This document shows positions 43,732 through 52,042 of a stretch of DNA of 64,000 nucleotides, piece by piece (the stretch's first letter is position 1; each line of letters opens with the position of its first letter). The notes beneath the pieces were generated by a model. That model searched no databases and was not told where the DNA came from. It saw nothing but the letters and a program-made list of their open reading frames with translations. Position numbers and translations under genes: made by a program. The stretch is from Hyphomicrobium sulfonivorans (lineage in GTDB: Bacteria; Pseudomonadota; Alphaproteobacteria; Rhizobiales; Hyphomicrobiaceae): contig NZ_PZPO01000001.1 of assembly GCF_013306565.1 (NCBI RefSeq), positions 620,001 through 684,000 on the forward strand. The letters run 5' to 3'.

Positions 43732-44454
43732 ATGACAGCGGTAGGACGGTTCTCCACACGGCCCCTTTATCTGCAAGTTAAGGACACCCTGATCCAACGC
43801 ATTGCGGCAGGCGCGTGGAAACCGGGAGCGGCAATTCCGAACGAAATTGAGCTTTCGCGAGAATTGGGAATAAGCGTCGGCACGGTGCGCAAAGCACTGG
43901 ATGAAATGGAATGCGAGCGGCTGATTTCCCGACGCCAGGGCCGCGGTACATTTGTAATAGATCAAACTTCCAACGAGCATGCCGTCCGCTTCAGCAATAT
44001 CCGCGAGCGCGACGGATCAAAAATAGTTGGCGATGCAGAAAGCTCGTCTGTGCTCGAAGGCACCGCAAGTGAATGCGAGGCGCGCAACCTACAGTTGCGA
44101 ATTGGCGAACCGGTTTATCGGATACGCCGCGTTCTTTCTCACAAAGGCGCACCATTGCTGACTGAAGAATCAACCGTTTCGCAGTCGCGCTTTCCCGGCC
44201 TTTCACATGCCGATGACATTTCACCTAGCATTGTCGTGCTTTCCCATCACTACGGTGTGCTGCTGGGGCGCGCTGAAGAAAAGGTCGCCGTCACAACAGC
44301 GAGCGATGTCGACGCACAATTACTGAAGGTGGCCGAGGGCACACCGCTGCTTACGCTGGACAGCATAGTGTTTGCGATCGACGGAAAGCCGGTTGAGTGG
44401 CGGCAAGCCAAGTGCAATCTGGCCGGCTATCACTACTACGCTGAAATGAATTAG
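43732..44454 (+). CDS. GntR family transcriptional regulator, HutC/UTRA type
   Basis: A 240-aa repressor-type protein. The winged helix is N-terminal ('PLYLQVKDTLIQRIAAGAW', 'ELSRELGISVGTVRKALDEM', 'LISRRQGRGTFV'). The UTRA ligand domain fills residues about 95-235, with 'YRIRRVLSHKGAPLLTEES' and the final 'KPVEWRQAKCNLAGYHYYAEM'. It diverges from bioB with 546 bases between. The known biotin regulator BioR of alphaproteobacteria belongs to a different GntR subgroup (FCD), so control of the bio operon by this protein is not implied by family. Its ligand is unknown. Confidence 0.88.
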   Translation: MTAVGRFSTRPLYLQVKDTLIQRIAAGAWKPGAAIPNEIELSRELGISVGTVRKALDEMECERLISRRQGRGTFVIDQTSNEHAVRFSNIRERDGSKIVGDAESSSVLEGTASECEARNLQLRIGEPVYRIRRVLSHKGAPLLTEESTVSQSRFPGLSHADDISPSIVVLSHHYGVLLGRAEEKVAVTTASDVDAQLLKVAEGTPLLTLDSIVFAIDGKPVEWRQAKCNLAGYHYYAEMN

Positions 44455-44510
44455 CCCGCCTGTAGGTTAATTTATTTTGTACTTTGCAATGCACGGATAT
44501 GTTTGAAGAC

Positions 44511-46289
44511 TTACTTCGCTAGGCCTAGCGCTAGCGCTCGTGCAATCGCACGAAATACGTAAGTGTTGTCAACGCGTCCGCGAAAAGCATCCGCGCCGGG
44601 GCCGTCTGCGGTCAGCAGGACGTCATCGGCTGCGTGAACTCCGCTGCGTGCAGTAATCGGGAGATTGCCGATCTTTCGGGCTTCCCCCGGCGCGCAATAG
44701 GTTGGGGTCTCAGCCGCAGCCGCCTTTTCTCCTCGCCGATCCCCTGCGCGCGCTCCCGCCGCACCAGCAGCAATGGTCGGAACGTTCTCCCCACCAAGGT
44801 GAGGACGCCCGGCATCGCAGTGGTCGGGATAGGCGGCGAACACCATCGCCAGTCGCCGCTCGACATCAACGCGCGGCGGATAGCCAGCTTCGTCCGGCGC
44901 CGGGTAATCCGGAAAGCCGGCGGACGCATAGGTCTGCAGCCGCTCGCGCAGTTCATCGCCCTTGCGGTCGTCATACGTGCCGATGATCGACACCGGATGC
45001 GCGTGATCGGGCACGACGATCACGAGTGCATCATTGCTGCGGGCCGCATATTCCTTGGCCACTGCCACTGCGTTATCGAACATGATGGTGTCGTAGACCG
45101 CGCGCTCCCAATCGAGCGAATGGCTGTATTTGTCGATGCGCCCAGCTTCAACCAGAAGCAAGAAGCCCTGATCATTGCGCGACAGCACCTGCAACGCCGC
45201 GCGAACGCTGTCGGTAAGATCCGGCTGATCGGGGAATTTGGCGACCGTGCCCTTCTTCAGAAATCGGCGATCAAGCGCGCCATCGATGTTGCGATCATTG
45301 AACAGCCCCAGCAGCCGGCGCGTTTCAGGCCGTGCCGCGACATCGCCAAGCGTCGTTGCAGTATCGACGAACGCATATCCGGCATGCTGAAATTTCTGGA
45401 TGTAGTCCTGACCGTCGCGACGCTTGCCACGATCAACGCCAGCCGGCCGGAAGAATTGCGCACCACCGCCAAGAACAACATCGGGCTGCAGACCGAAGTA
45501 CATCTCCACGATGTCTTCATAATCTGAACGGGCGCGCGTGTGCGCGACAAATCCAGACGGCGTTGCGTCCTGGATTTCAGTGTCAGTTACGATGCCAACG
45601 GCCAATCCAAGCTTGCGCTTTGCAAGCTCGGCGATCGTCTCGAACTGCGGATGCTGATGGTTCTCGCGATTCGACGCGCAATAAACACCCAGCGCATTCA
45701 CGCACGACTTATGTCCGGTTGCATAGGCGGTGATCGAATTCGCACTGTCGGTCACGATTGAATCAGTACCGGAGGTTGAAACCAGCGCCATGTTGGACAT
45801 CGAGTCCATCGCAAGCTCGCCGTGATATTTGCCCTGCGAGATGCCCTTCGACAGCATGCGCGCTGCCGTTCGGTGCGCGATTGAAAGACCATCTCCGACC
45901 AGCAAAATGACGTTGCGGGCAAGCCTGCCATCGGGCGTGCCGAACACATCCCACGTGACGCGCGCTGTTGAACCACCGGCCGATGCTTCGACGACAACCG
46001 GCCCGCTACCGGACAGTTCAGCATTCCTGATCCAGTAGGCAGTCCGCGCAGCTCCGTCCTCGCGCTCGACAACGGTCGCTTCCTTGCCAAGCACCTTGCC
46101 CGCGTCTTCGCCGTTGATGATTACGCGCAGATCGCCCGCTGGCGGCGCTCCGGGAAACTCGACCTTCAGATCGAATTTGGCGCCTTGCAGTATCTGCGCC
46201 CGGTCTATCGGGTAAATCGTTTGGGCGGCGGCCACGCCACTCCACACCAGCGCCGCAATGACGATTACGAGGCGAACGGGCGATGTCAT
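44511..46289 (-). CDS. Alkaline phosphatase, exported
   Basis: A 592-aa periplasmic phosphatase (PF00245 fold). A signal peptide is at residues 1-23 ('SGVAAAQ'). An N-terminal beta domain of about 100 residues precedes the catalytic part, as in larger alkaline phosphatases. Metal and nucleophile motifs: 'NVILLVGDGLSIAH', the nucleophile region 'TDSANSITAYATGHKS', 'LVEAGRIDKYSHSLD' and 'VVPDHAHPVS'. A Gly/Ala-rich insert of about 60 residues with two cysteines lies before the end. I start at ATG 46289; the frame stays open to 46397. It hydrolyses phosphate esters; a Pho box is not evident. Not linked to a pho operon here. Confidence 0.9.
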   Translation of the reverse strand: MTSPVRLVIVIAALVWSGVAAAQTIYPIDRAQILQGAKFDLKVEFPGAPPAGDLRVIINGEDAGKVLGKEATVVEREDGAARTAYWIRNAELSGSGPVVVEASAGGSTARVTWDVFGTPDGRLARNVILLVGDGLSIAHRTAARMLSKGISQGKYHGELAMDSMSNMALVSTSGTDSIVTDSANSITAYATGHKSCVNALGVYCASNRENHQHPQFETIAELAKRKLGLAVGIVTDTEIQDATPSGFVAHTRARSDYEDIVEMYFGLQPDVVLGGGAQFFRPAGVDRGKRRDGQDYIQKFQHAGYAFVDTATTLGDVAARPETRRLLGLFNDRNIDGALDRRFLKKGTVAKFPDQPDLTDSVRAALQVLSRNDQGFLLLVEAGRIDKYSHSLDWERAVYDTIMFDNAVAVAKEYAARSNDALVIVVPDHAHPVSIIGTYDDRKGDELRERLQTYASAGFPDYPAPDEAGYPPRVDVERRLAMVFAAYPDHCDAGRPHLGGENVPTIAAGAAGARAGDRRGEKAAAAETPTYCAPGEARKIGNLPITARSGVHAADDVLLTADGPGADAFRGRVDNTYVFRAIARALALGLAK

Positions 46290-46500
46290 CGGGCCTAATT
46301 CCGTTGAGACATGGAACTCCAGCTTCGCGCTTAGCCCGCGTGAATGAAGGCTATGTGACAGCAACCCAGCGTCATTTTTGCTCCGCCATAGGATCATTGG
46401 TAACTATTTGGTAATGAATAGTATCGGCAAGCATTGAAATAGATCGGATTCGATTCAACTCTCGCGCATCGCCAGCAGGGGAAGTTCGTGGGGGGCTGCG

Positions 46501-46752
46501 ATGAGAGAAGACAAAAAGCAACGGCTGTTCGAGCTGCTGCGATCGAATGAAATTCTGAAAATCAAAGGCTACTCGCTGGCCTATGACGGCGGCGGCATCA
46601 TTGTCGATCGCGCCGGCCATGTGCATGGCATCTGGAGCCACGATGCGCGCAGCTATACGTGGATCTCACCTGGCAACACTGAGCCGCGCTTCCGCACTGA
46701 AGATGTGAGGTCGGCCGTGCTCTATACCGTGGTGGTGCTCGCGCAAACGTGA
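46501..46752 (+). CDS. Small protein of unknown function
   Basis: An 83-aa protein, not recognised. It begins with a charged helix ('MREDKKQRLFELLRSNEIL') followed by a beta-rich part ('GYSLAYDGGGIIVDRAGHVHGIWS', 'SYTWISPGNTEPRF'). A G-rich stretch (GTGGGGGGC) precedes the ATG and may act as ribosome binding site. No signal peptide. It is convergent with the DUF1178 gene. Confidence 0.55.
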   Translation: MREDKKQRLFELLRSNEILKIKGYSLAYDGGGIIVDRAGHVHGIWSHDARSYTWISPGNTEPRFRTEDVRSAVLYTVVVLAQT

Positions 46753-46805
46753 TGAGCGCGCACGAACCCGCCTGTGACGCTCCGGTCCTAGATCCCAGAC
46801 CAGCG

Positions 46806-47231
46806 TCAGTTCGCTTCTTCGGGCAGATCCGGCAGCGGAACGATCGCAATGCCTTCTTCCAGAAGACTACGAACTTCGTCCGCCGAAGCCGTGCCTCGGA
46901 TCGCACGCTGTTCAACTTCGCGATAGTGGATCGCGCGTGCTTCGTCCGGGAAGCGGTCGCCCACGTTTTCCGATTGCGCCTCAACCATCTGGCGCACTTC
47001 CCGCATCAACGCGCGAACCTTGGCCGCGGTATCTTCGTTCGGTGAAGGCATTTCTGCAGAACGGCCGCTTACGGCGACATTGGGCGCCATGATCGATTTT
47101 TCGACCTTGCGGCTAGCACATACCGGACAGACAACATCGCCTGCTGCCGCCTGGGCATCATATGATGCGCTGGAAGCAAACCACGCTTCAAACTCGTGGT
47201 CGCCTGCACACCTGAGACTGTATCTGATCAC
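46806..47231 (-). CDS. DUF1178 family protein
   Basis: A 141-aa protein with an N-terminal zinc-ribbon-like part: 'MIRYSLRCAGDHEFEAWF' and the CxxC in 'VVCPVCASRKVEKSIMAP'. The rest is acidic and helical, ending 'LPDLPEEAN'. DUF1178 proteins follow a nitrilase-family gene in many alphaproteobacteria, as here with a 4-nt ATGA overlap. The role is unknown. Confidence 0.93.
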   Translation of the reverse strand: MIRYSLRCAGDHEFEAWFASSASYDAQAAAGDVVCPVCASRKVEKSIMAPNVAVSGRSAEMPSPNEDTAAKVRALMREVRQMVEAQSENVGDRFPDEARAIHYREVEQRAIRGTASADEVRSLLEEGIAIVPLPDLPEEAN

Positions 47232-48097
47232 GTCGCAGCACCGCCCTGACGTGGAGGCGGCGACTTGACCAGATCGAACGGACGATCATTGCGCAGCGAT
47301 GGCACCTGCTGGCGAATTTGCTCAAGCCGCAGAAGATCGATGTCGGCAACGATAACGCCGGGCTCGACATCGCCCTCGCCCAGAATTTCACCCCACGGCG
47401 AAATGATGAGGCTGTGCCCAAATGTTTCGCGGCCGTCTTCGTGCTTGCCGCCCTGCGCCGCCGCGAACACATAGCATTGGCACTCAATCGCCCGCGCCCG
47501 CAGCAGTGTATGCCAGTGCGCGGCGCCGGTTGGCCGGGTGAATGCAGCCGGAACCGCCAGGAATTGCGCGCCGCCGTGCGCAAGCGTGCGATGCAGGTGC
47601 GGGAAGCGCAGATCGTAACAGATCGTCATGCCCAATCCGCCCCACGGCAGCTGCGCCAGAACCGCAGTTTTACCGGGCTCGTAACTGGCGCTCTCGCGAT
47701 AGCTCTCGCCGTTCGCGAGATCGACATCGAACATATGGATCTTGTCGTAGCGGGCGACGATCTCGCCTGCGGGCGAAAACAGGATGGAGCGATTTACGGG
47801 TTTTCCAGCCTCGCCCAGCAGCGCCAGAGAGCCGATGTGCAGCCACACACCCAGCTCCCGCGCCAGCTCGCCGAAGCGATGAATTGCCGGGTTGTCAGCT
47901 TCCGGACGCAACGCATCCGGCAAGCGGGTGCGATCGATCTCCAGAATGTTGGTCATCTCAGGCGTCTGGATGTATTGCGCGCCATCACCCGCCGCCTGCC
48001 GGATCAGGGCACACGCAGCGTCAATATTCGGCGCGACGGTTCTGCCCGAACACATCTGCACGAGGCCGACGCGAAACTTCTCTGGCGCGACCGACAT
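47228..48097 (-). CDS. Carbon-nitrogen hydrolase (Nit1-like amidase)
   Basis: A 289-aa nitrilase-superfamily amidase with the catalytic triad Glu47 ('TPEMTN'), Lys119 ('RYDKIHMFD') and Cys160 ('TICYDLRFP'). The sequence resembles Nit1/NitFhit-type enzymes, which repair deaminated glutathione; that activity is inferred from family. I start at ATG 48097; the open frame continues to 48313 through sequence overlapping grxC. It stands in the order grxC, amidase, DUF1178, a common alphaproteobacterial cluster and consistent with a glutathione link. Confidence 0.92.
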   Translation of the reverse strand: MSVAPEKFRVGLVQMCSGRTVAPNIDAACALIRQAAGDGAQYIQTPEMTNILEIDRTRLPDALRPEADNPAIHRFGELARELGVWLHIGSLALLGEAGKPVNRSILFSPAGEIVARYDKIHMFDVDLANGESYRESASYEPGKTAVLAQLPWGGLGMTICYDLRFPHLHRTLAHGGAQFLAVPAAFTRPTGAAHWHTLLRARAIECQCYVFAAAQGGKHEDGRETFGHSLIISPWGEILGEGDVEPGVIVADIDLLRLEQIRQQVPSLRNDRPFDLVKSPPPRQGGAAT

Positions 48098-48143
48098 CGG
48101 ATGCCACCTTCGTGAAATTTGGTTTGCTGCCGCCGTCTGATTG

Positions 48144-48401
48144 CTACACGGCGAGCAATCCGTCCAGCTTGCCGTCGCGGTCGAGGGCATAGAGATCATC
48201 GCAACCGCCGACGTGCTGATCGCCGATCCAGATCTGCGGGACCGTATGCCGGCCGCCGGCCTTCTCGCGCATCTGCGCCCGCACGTCCTGCTGGCTGGCG
48301 TCGATTTCCTCAAACGCGGTGATGCCCTTCTTGCGCAGCAGCTCTTTGGCCATGTGGCAATAAGGGCAAAAACGGGTGGTATAGACGGTGATCTTTGGCA
48401 T
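48144..48401 (-). CDS. grxC: Glutaredoxin 3
   Basis: An 85-aa glutathione-dependent dithiol oxidoreductase with active site 'RFCPYC' (Cys12 and Cys15). 'HTVPQIWIGDQHVGGCDDL' holds the cis-Pro and the GSH-binding 'GGCDD'. Cytoplasmic. It is 46 nt upstream of the amidase gene on the same strand and 187 nt downstream of comF. Confidence 0.96.
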   Translation of the reverse strand: MPKITVYTTRFCPYCHMAKELLRKKGITAFEEIDASQQDVRAQMREKAGGRHTVPQIWIGDQHVGGCDDLYALDRDGKLDGLLAV

Positions 48402-48588
48402 GGGCTTAAGATGCGTCCCCTTTCATGCGCCCGCCCGCTCTAGAGTCATTCAGCGGTTTCGTTGAAGCACTCTAAGCGACGACGCACCGCCATTTTAATG
48501 CTTTCGCGGCGCGGCGCAAATCGCGACGAATACTAGACATTTCCGGAAAAGAATTGCCGCGAACCGGGCAACGGTTTCCTGGGTGATC

Positions 48589-49359
48589 TCAGGGCGGCAG
48601 CAGCGCCTCGTCGGTAACGATTGCCAGCGCCAGAACATCCACCCGCGCGGCGCCGGCATTCTTCAGGGCGCGGGCGCACGCACGGACCGTTGCGCCGGTG
48701 GTGATAACGTCATCCACCAGCACGATCCGGGCGCCTTCAAGTTTACCGCGCGCGCTGGCGGAAACCGCGAAGGCGCCGGCGACATTATCGCGACGCTGCA
48801 CACGCGTAAGCCCCACCTGCGGCTGCGTTTTCCGGCTGCGGACGAGGGCCGCCGGCAAGTACCGCAGCCCCGTATTGCGGGCAATCTCCTGTGCCAGCAC
48901 CGCCGATTGATTGAACCGACGCCCGAGCAGACGCCAGCGGGTGAGCGGCACCGGGATCAGGGCATCGGCATCTGACAGCAGTTCGGCCCCAGCCGACGCC
49001 AGGACACGCCCGAAAAACTGGCGCCCGCCGTGCTGGTCGCGAAACTTCAGGCCGTGCACCAACTCGCGCATGACGCCGTCAAAACGGGCGACAGCACGGG
49101 CGCGGTCATATTCGGGCGGGTCGGCAGCCGCTGCAGCGGATATGGCCGGGGCACCGATATCGATGGCGAGCGGGGTGCCGAGGCGGTCGCAAACAGGCTG
49201 GCGGATAAAATCGACCCGGCTCCAGCATTGCGCGCACAGCGCCCCGTGCTGGGCGATCGGAGCATGGCAGGCCAGACACAGCGGCGGCACGAGAAAATCC
49301 GACACCGCGCGCGCGGCCCGGCGCATCGGCGCAGTTGTGCTATTCCATGCTGCAGACAT
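48589..49359 (-). CDS. comF: ComF family phosphoribosyltransferase-like protein
   Basis: A 256-aa protein with an N-terminal zinc-binding cluster ('PPLCLACHAPIAQHGALCAQCW') and a C-terminal phosphoribosyltransferase-type domain. The PRPP loop is 'IVLVDDVITTGATVRAC'. ComF proteins are needed for DNA uptake in competent bacteria, yet they are widespread in non-competent alphaproteobacteria. The first ATG is at 49359; one at residue 12 is also plausible. It diverges from the methyltransferase gene with 119 bases between. Confidence 0.92.
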   Translation of the reverse strand: MSAAWNSTTAPMRRAARAVSDFLVPPLCLACHAPIAQHGALCAQCWSRVDFIRQPVCDRLGTPLAIDIGAPAISAAAAADPPEYDRARAVARFDGVMRELVHGLKFRDQHGGRQFFGRVLASAGAELLSDADALIPVPLTRWRLLGRRFNQSAVLAQEIARNTGLRYLPAALVRSRKTQPQVGLTRVQRRDNVAGAFAVSASARGKLEGARIVLVDDVITTGATVRACARALKNAGAARVDVLALAIVTDEALLPP

Positions 49360-49478
49360 AGGTTAAGGCCGAAATTCAGCAAGTTGCCATCTCTCCGATG
49401 GTAACGTGCCGGCACGCGAGAGGCGACACGCTTTTAATTCGGCCGCACGCAGGGCCGTCATCGATCCGGATTTAGCCG

Positions 49479-50384
49479 TTGCAATCCCAGCCCGAACCCT
49501 CCCGCATTTTCGACCGCCCGCTGCTGGCCCGGCGGCGGCGGCGCTTTGCCGGCCGCGTATCCGAGCACGACTTTCTGCTCCAGCGGGTAGCGGACGATCT
49601 GGCCGAGCGGCTGGCAATCGTGCGGCGTACGCTGCCGTTGGCGGCGAATATCGGCGCGCATCACGGCTTGTTGAGCGAACGTATCCGTGGGCTGGCGGGG
49701 GTCGAACGGATCATCGATCTCGACCCGGTGGCAGCGCTGCTGGCGCGGAGCCCGGCCGACCTGCGCGTCGTTGCCGACGAAGAAGCGCTTCCCTTCGGCG
49801 ACGGCACGCTCGACCTGGCGGTGTCGGCGCTGTCGCTCCAGCTCGTCAACGATCTGCCGGGTACGCTGATCCAGATCCGCCGCGCATTGCGGCCGGACGG
49901 GCTGTTACTGGCTTCCGTGCTCGGCGGCACAACACTGCATGAGCTGCGCGCGGCTTGGCTGGCGGCGGAGGCTGAAGTTTCGGGCGGCGCATCACCGCGC
50001 GTAGCTCCATTCGCCGACGTGCGCGACATGGGTGCGCTGCTGCAACGGGCTGGCTTTGCGCTGCCGGTGGTCGATTCCGAAACCGTGACCGTCACCTATT
50101 CCGATCCGCTCAGCCTGATGCGGGAAATCAAGGCGATGGGCGCCAGCAACATGCTTATCGCGCGGCGCAAGACGCCGGTGACGCGAAGCCTGTTGCTGCG
50201 CGCAACGGAGATTTACATCGAACGCTATGCGCAATCCGATGGCCGCATTCCGGCGACGTTTGAAATCCTGACGCTGACCGCGTGGGCACCGGACGAAAGC
50301 CAGCCTAAACCGCTGCGGCCCGGATCTGCGTCGGCGCGGCTTGCGGAAGCATTAGGCGTGCCGGAACGGAAGCTGGACGAATAG
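49479..50384 (+). CDS. BioC/NDUFAF5-like SAM methyltransferase-fold protein
   Basis: A 301-aa protein. It begins 'IFDRPLLARRRRRF', typical of the NDUFAF5/BioC-like group, whose mitochondrial member hydroxylates an arginine of complex I subunit NDUFS7. The SAM site is degenerate ('LPLAANIGAHHGLLSERI'), lacking the usual DxGxGxG, as often in this group. The motif 'LDLAVSALSLQLVNDLPGTL' follows. The start must be TTG at 49479 or later, since an in-frame TAG lies two codons upstream. Placement opposite comF-grxC is usual in the order. It is unlikely to be a BioC because the bio operon uses BioZ. Confidence 0.85.
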   Translation: MQSQPEPSRIFDRPLLARRRRRFAGRVSEHDFLLQRVADDLAERLAIVRRTLPLAANIGAHHGLLSERIRGLAGVERIIDLDPVAALLARSPADLRVVADEEALPFGDGTLDLAVSALSLQLVNDLPGTLIQIRRALRPDGLLLASVLGGTTLHELRAAWLAAEAEVSGGASPRVAPFADVRDMGALLQRAGFALPVVDSETVTVTYSDPLSLMREIKAMGASNMLIARRKTPVTRSLLLRATEIYIERYAQSDGRIPATFEILTLTAWAPDESQPKPLRPGSASARLAEALGVPERKLDE

Positions 50385-50472
50385 CAGTTGGTATTGCTGC
50401 CGACTGAAGCATGGCTCTAGGCCGCGCGCCCCGGCACACACCGCACGCGCATCGCGTTGACTACTGTAGCGG

Positions 50473-50880
50473 TTAGCGGAGCAGATCACGCAATGCCGGA
50501 ATGAGCGGCACATCGGCGGGCGGCATCGGATAATCCTTCAGCCGTGTCGCCCTAACCCATGCAAGCTCCTGCCCCTCCAGCGCGGCAACCATGCCGTCCC
50601 ACTGCCGGATCAGAAACAGCGGCATCAGCAGGTGAAACTTCTCGTAGGTGTGGCTGGCGAAGGTGATCGGGTGCAGGCACTCGGCGCAGACATCAATGCC
50701 CAGCTCCTCGAACAGTTCGCGCCGTAATGCAGCTTCCGGCGTCTCGCCCGGCTCCACCTTGCCGCCAGGAAACTCCCACAGGCCGGCCATGTCCTTGCCG
50801 GGCGGGCGACGGGTGAGAAGTATCCGATTATCGGTATCGACGAGCGCCGCTGCTGCGACGAGGAGTATGGGCTGGCTCAT
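50473..50880 (-). CDS. mutT: NUDIX hydrolase, MutT (8-oxo-dGTP diphosphatase)
   Basis: A 135-aa sanitising pyrophosphohydrolase that removes 8-oxo-dGTP from the nucleotide pool. The Nudix box 'GGKVEPGETPEAALRRELFEELGI' spans residues about 36-59 and matches GX5EX7REUXEEXGU. The start ATG at 50880 gives the normal 'MSQPILLVAAAALVD'. The open frame extends to 51003 without a good start. The initiation region lies inside a perfect 15-bp hairpin with the ATG in the loop. No clear Shine-Dalgarno stands before it. It follows hutX on the same strand after 124 bases and may share that transcript. Confidence 0.92.
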   Translation of the reverse strand: MSQPILLVAAAALVDTDNRILLTRRPPGKDMAGLWEFPGGKVEPGETPEAALRRELFEELGIDVCAECLHPITFASHTYEKFHLLMPLFLIRQWDGMVAALEGQELAWVRATRLKDYPMPPADVPLIPALRDLLR

Positions 50881-50897
50881 AAAGCCAGCCCATACTC
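50863..50897 (-). promoter_or_regulatory. 15-bp hairpin enclosing the mutT start codon
   Basis: Perfect inverted repeat with arms GAGTATGGGCTGGCT (50863-50877) and AGCCAGCCCATACTC (50883-50897) and a 5-nt loop CATAA. On the - strand the loop holds the mutT ATG (50880-50878). The downstream arm is coding (codons 2-6), so the upstream arm is its exact complement. A transcript would hide the start region. Confidence 0.85.
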
Positions 50898-51004
50898 TAG
50901 GACGCGCCTGCTGCATAGGGGAACTGGGAGGTTGCTCCCTTAGGCGGCGCCAAAGGACAGGCGTCGTAGGCCGTCTGCCCAATCTTTTTTTTGCGACCTG
51001 CACT

Positions 51005-51538
51005 TCAGACAGGCCGCGCAGGGTTTACGCCGAGTAGCGCGCGCAGCGCTTCGAACTTCTGCACCTGCTCCGGAATAAGCTCCCGGTTCTCATCACGGCC
51101 GACGAAGATCTTGAACACAGCTTCGCCCGCGCCGTTATAAAACTGCACCGACATGCTGATGCGCTTCAAACCGCGTGCAACGAATGCAATAGCCTTGCAG
51201 TTGTCAGCCTTGATGTGACCGCCGATCGGGCTGTCGCCATGGATGTTGTAATAGCCATGGCCGAACGTGCCCTGCGGAACCTTGCCGGTGCACTCAAGCA
51301 CGATATCGCTATTGTGAATGAGGAACAGAACATCGCCCCACGAGGAGATGTCCTGCATGATGTCGGCAAAGGCATCGCCTGAAACGACCACGCCCTGATC
51401 GGCCGGCAAATTGCGCACAACCTCCAGCGTGCTGACGCCATATTCGCGCGCGATCTGCTCCAGCAGATCTCCGGCACCGGCGGCGACACGCTCCGCCAGC
51501 GGCGGACGTTCAGTTGTGGCGGCTGCAGCGGTTTCCAT
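51005..51538 (-). CDS. hutX: Haem utilisation cytosolic carrier protein HutX
   Basis: A 177-aa intracellular haem-binding protein of the HutX/ChuX family, thought to receive haem after import and pass it to a degrading enzyme. Hallmarks are 'VSTLEVVRNLP', 'WGDVLFLIHN', 'GKVPQGTFGHGYYNIHGDSPIGGHI', bases about 51210-51285, and the late 'FKIFVGRDENREL'. It is 17 nt downstream of the haem oxygenase-like gene and belongs to the receptor-led leftward operon. Cytoplasmic. Confidence 0.93.
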   Translation of the reverse strand: METAAAATTERPPLAERVAAGAGDLLEQIAREYGVSTLEVVRNLPADQGVVVSGDAFADIMQDISSWGDVLFLIHNSDIVLECTGKVPQGTFGHGYYNIHGDSPIGGHIKADNCKAIAFVARGLKRISMSVQFYNGAGEAVFKIFVGRDENRELIPEQVQKFEALRALLGVNPARPV

Positions 51539-51555
51539 GATCTCAGCTCCGCCGA

Positions 51556-51915
51556 TTATTCCGCCGCCACGGGCGTCTTGGAGGTGCCGTCGTTCGTCTG
51601 CTCCATCAGAACGGTGAAGCCTTCGAATTCCGGATGACCAACATAAAGCGGCTTCACGTCACCGCTGCCCGCGCGTGCATGCGCCTTGCGGAACTGCTCC
51701 GACTTGGTCCAGGCCTCGAAGTCTTCCTTGGAGCGCCAGACAGTGTGGGAGGAATAAAGCACATGGTCTTCGCGCTCCGGCCCCTTGAGCAAATGGAACT
51801 CAACAAAACCGGGCAGCTCGTGCAGATGCGTCTCGCGCGAAAGCCAGACGTGCTCGAAGTCTTTTTCGGAACCCTTCTGCACCTTGAAGCGGTTCATGGC
51901 GATGAACTTGGACAT
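51556..51915 (-). CDS. hmuQ: IsdG/HmuQ-type haem-degrading monooxygenase
   Basis: A 119-aa antibiotic-biosynthesis-monooxygenase (ABM) fold protein. The IsdG triad can be matched: Asn8 in 'FIAMNRFKV', Trp in 'FEAWTKSEQF' and His in 'RKAHARAG'. Such enzymes open the haem ring and release iron; HmuQ and HmuD of Bradyrhizobium are the closest described relatives. The ATG at 51915 has GGGAGG upstream; the open frame to 51948 lacks that. It lies between the outer-membrane receptor and hutX, fitting the sequence of uptake, transfer and breakdown. Confidence 0.88.
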   Translation of the reverse strand: MSKFIAMNRFKVQKGSEKDFEHVWLSRETHLHELPGFVEFHLLKGPEREDHVLYSSHTVWRSKEDFEAWTKSEQFRKAHARAGSGDVKPLYVGHPEFEGFTVLMEQTNDGTSKTPVAAE

Positions 51916-52042
51916 TCTATTTGCCTCCCATGGGCGTGTTGAACTCACATCGGCGGATACATGGTACCCGCCGATGTCGATGCCTAGGTGTCGCTGACAT
52001 ATGCCAACAGGTTTATCACGGCATCAAGCCGAGCCAACCCTG

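Noticed and set aside
43732-44454. Assignment as BioR because it is next to bioB
   Set aside because: The protein has a C-terminal UTRA domain (HutC subgroup), whereas BioR belongs to the FCD subgroup.
49479-50384. Assignment as biotin-pathway BioC
   Set aside because: It is far from the bio operon, which carries bioZ, and its start resembles the NDUFAF5-like group; the SAM motif is degenerate.
50473-51003. Longer mutT start at 51003 or 50916
   Set aside because: The extra residues are unlike MutT and no ribosome binding site stands before those starts.
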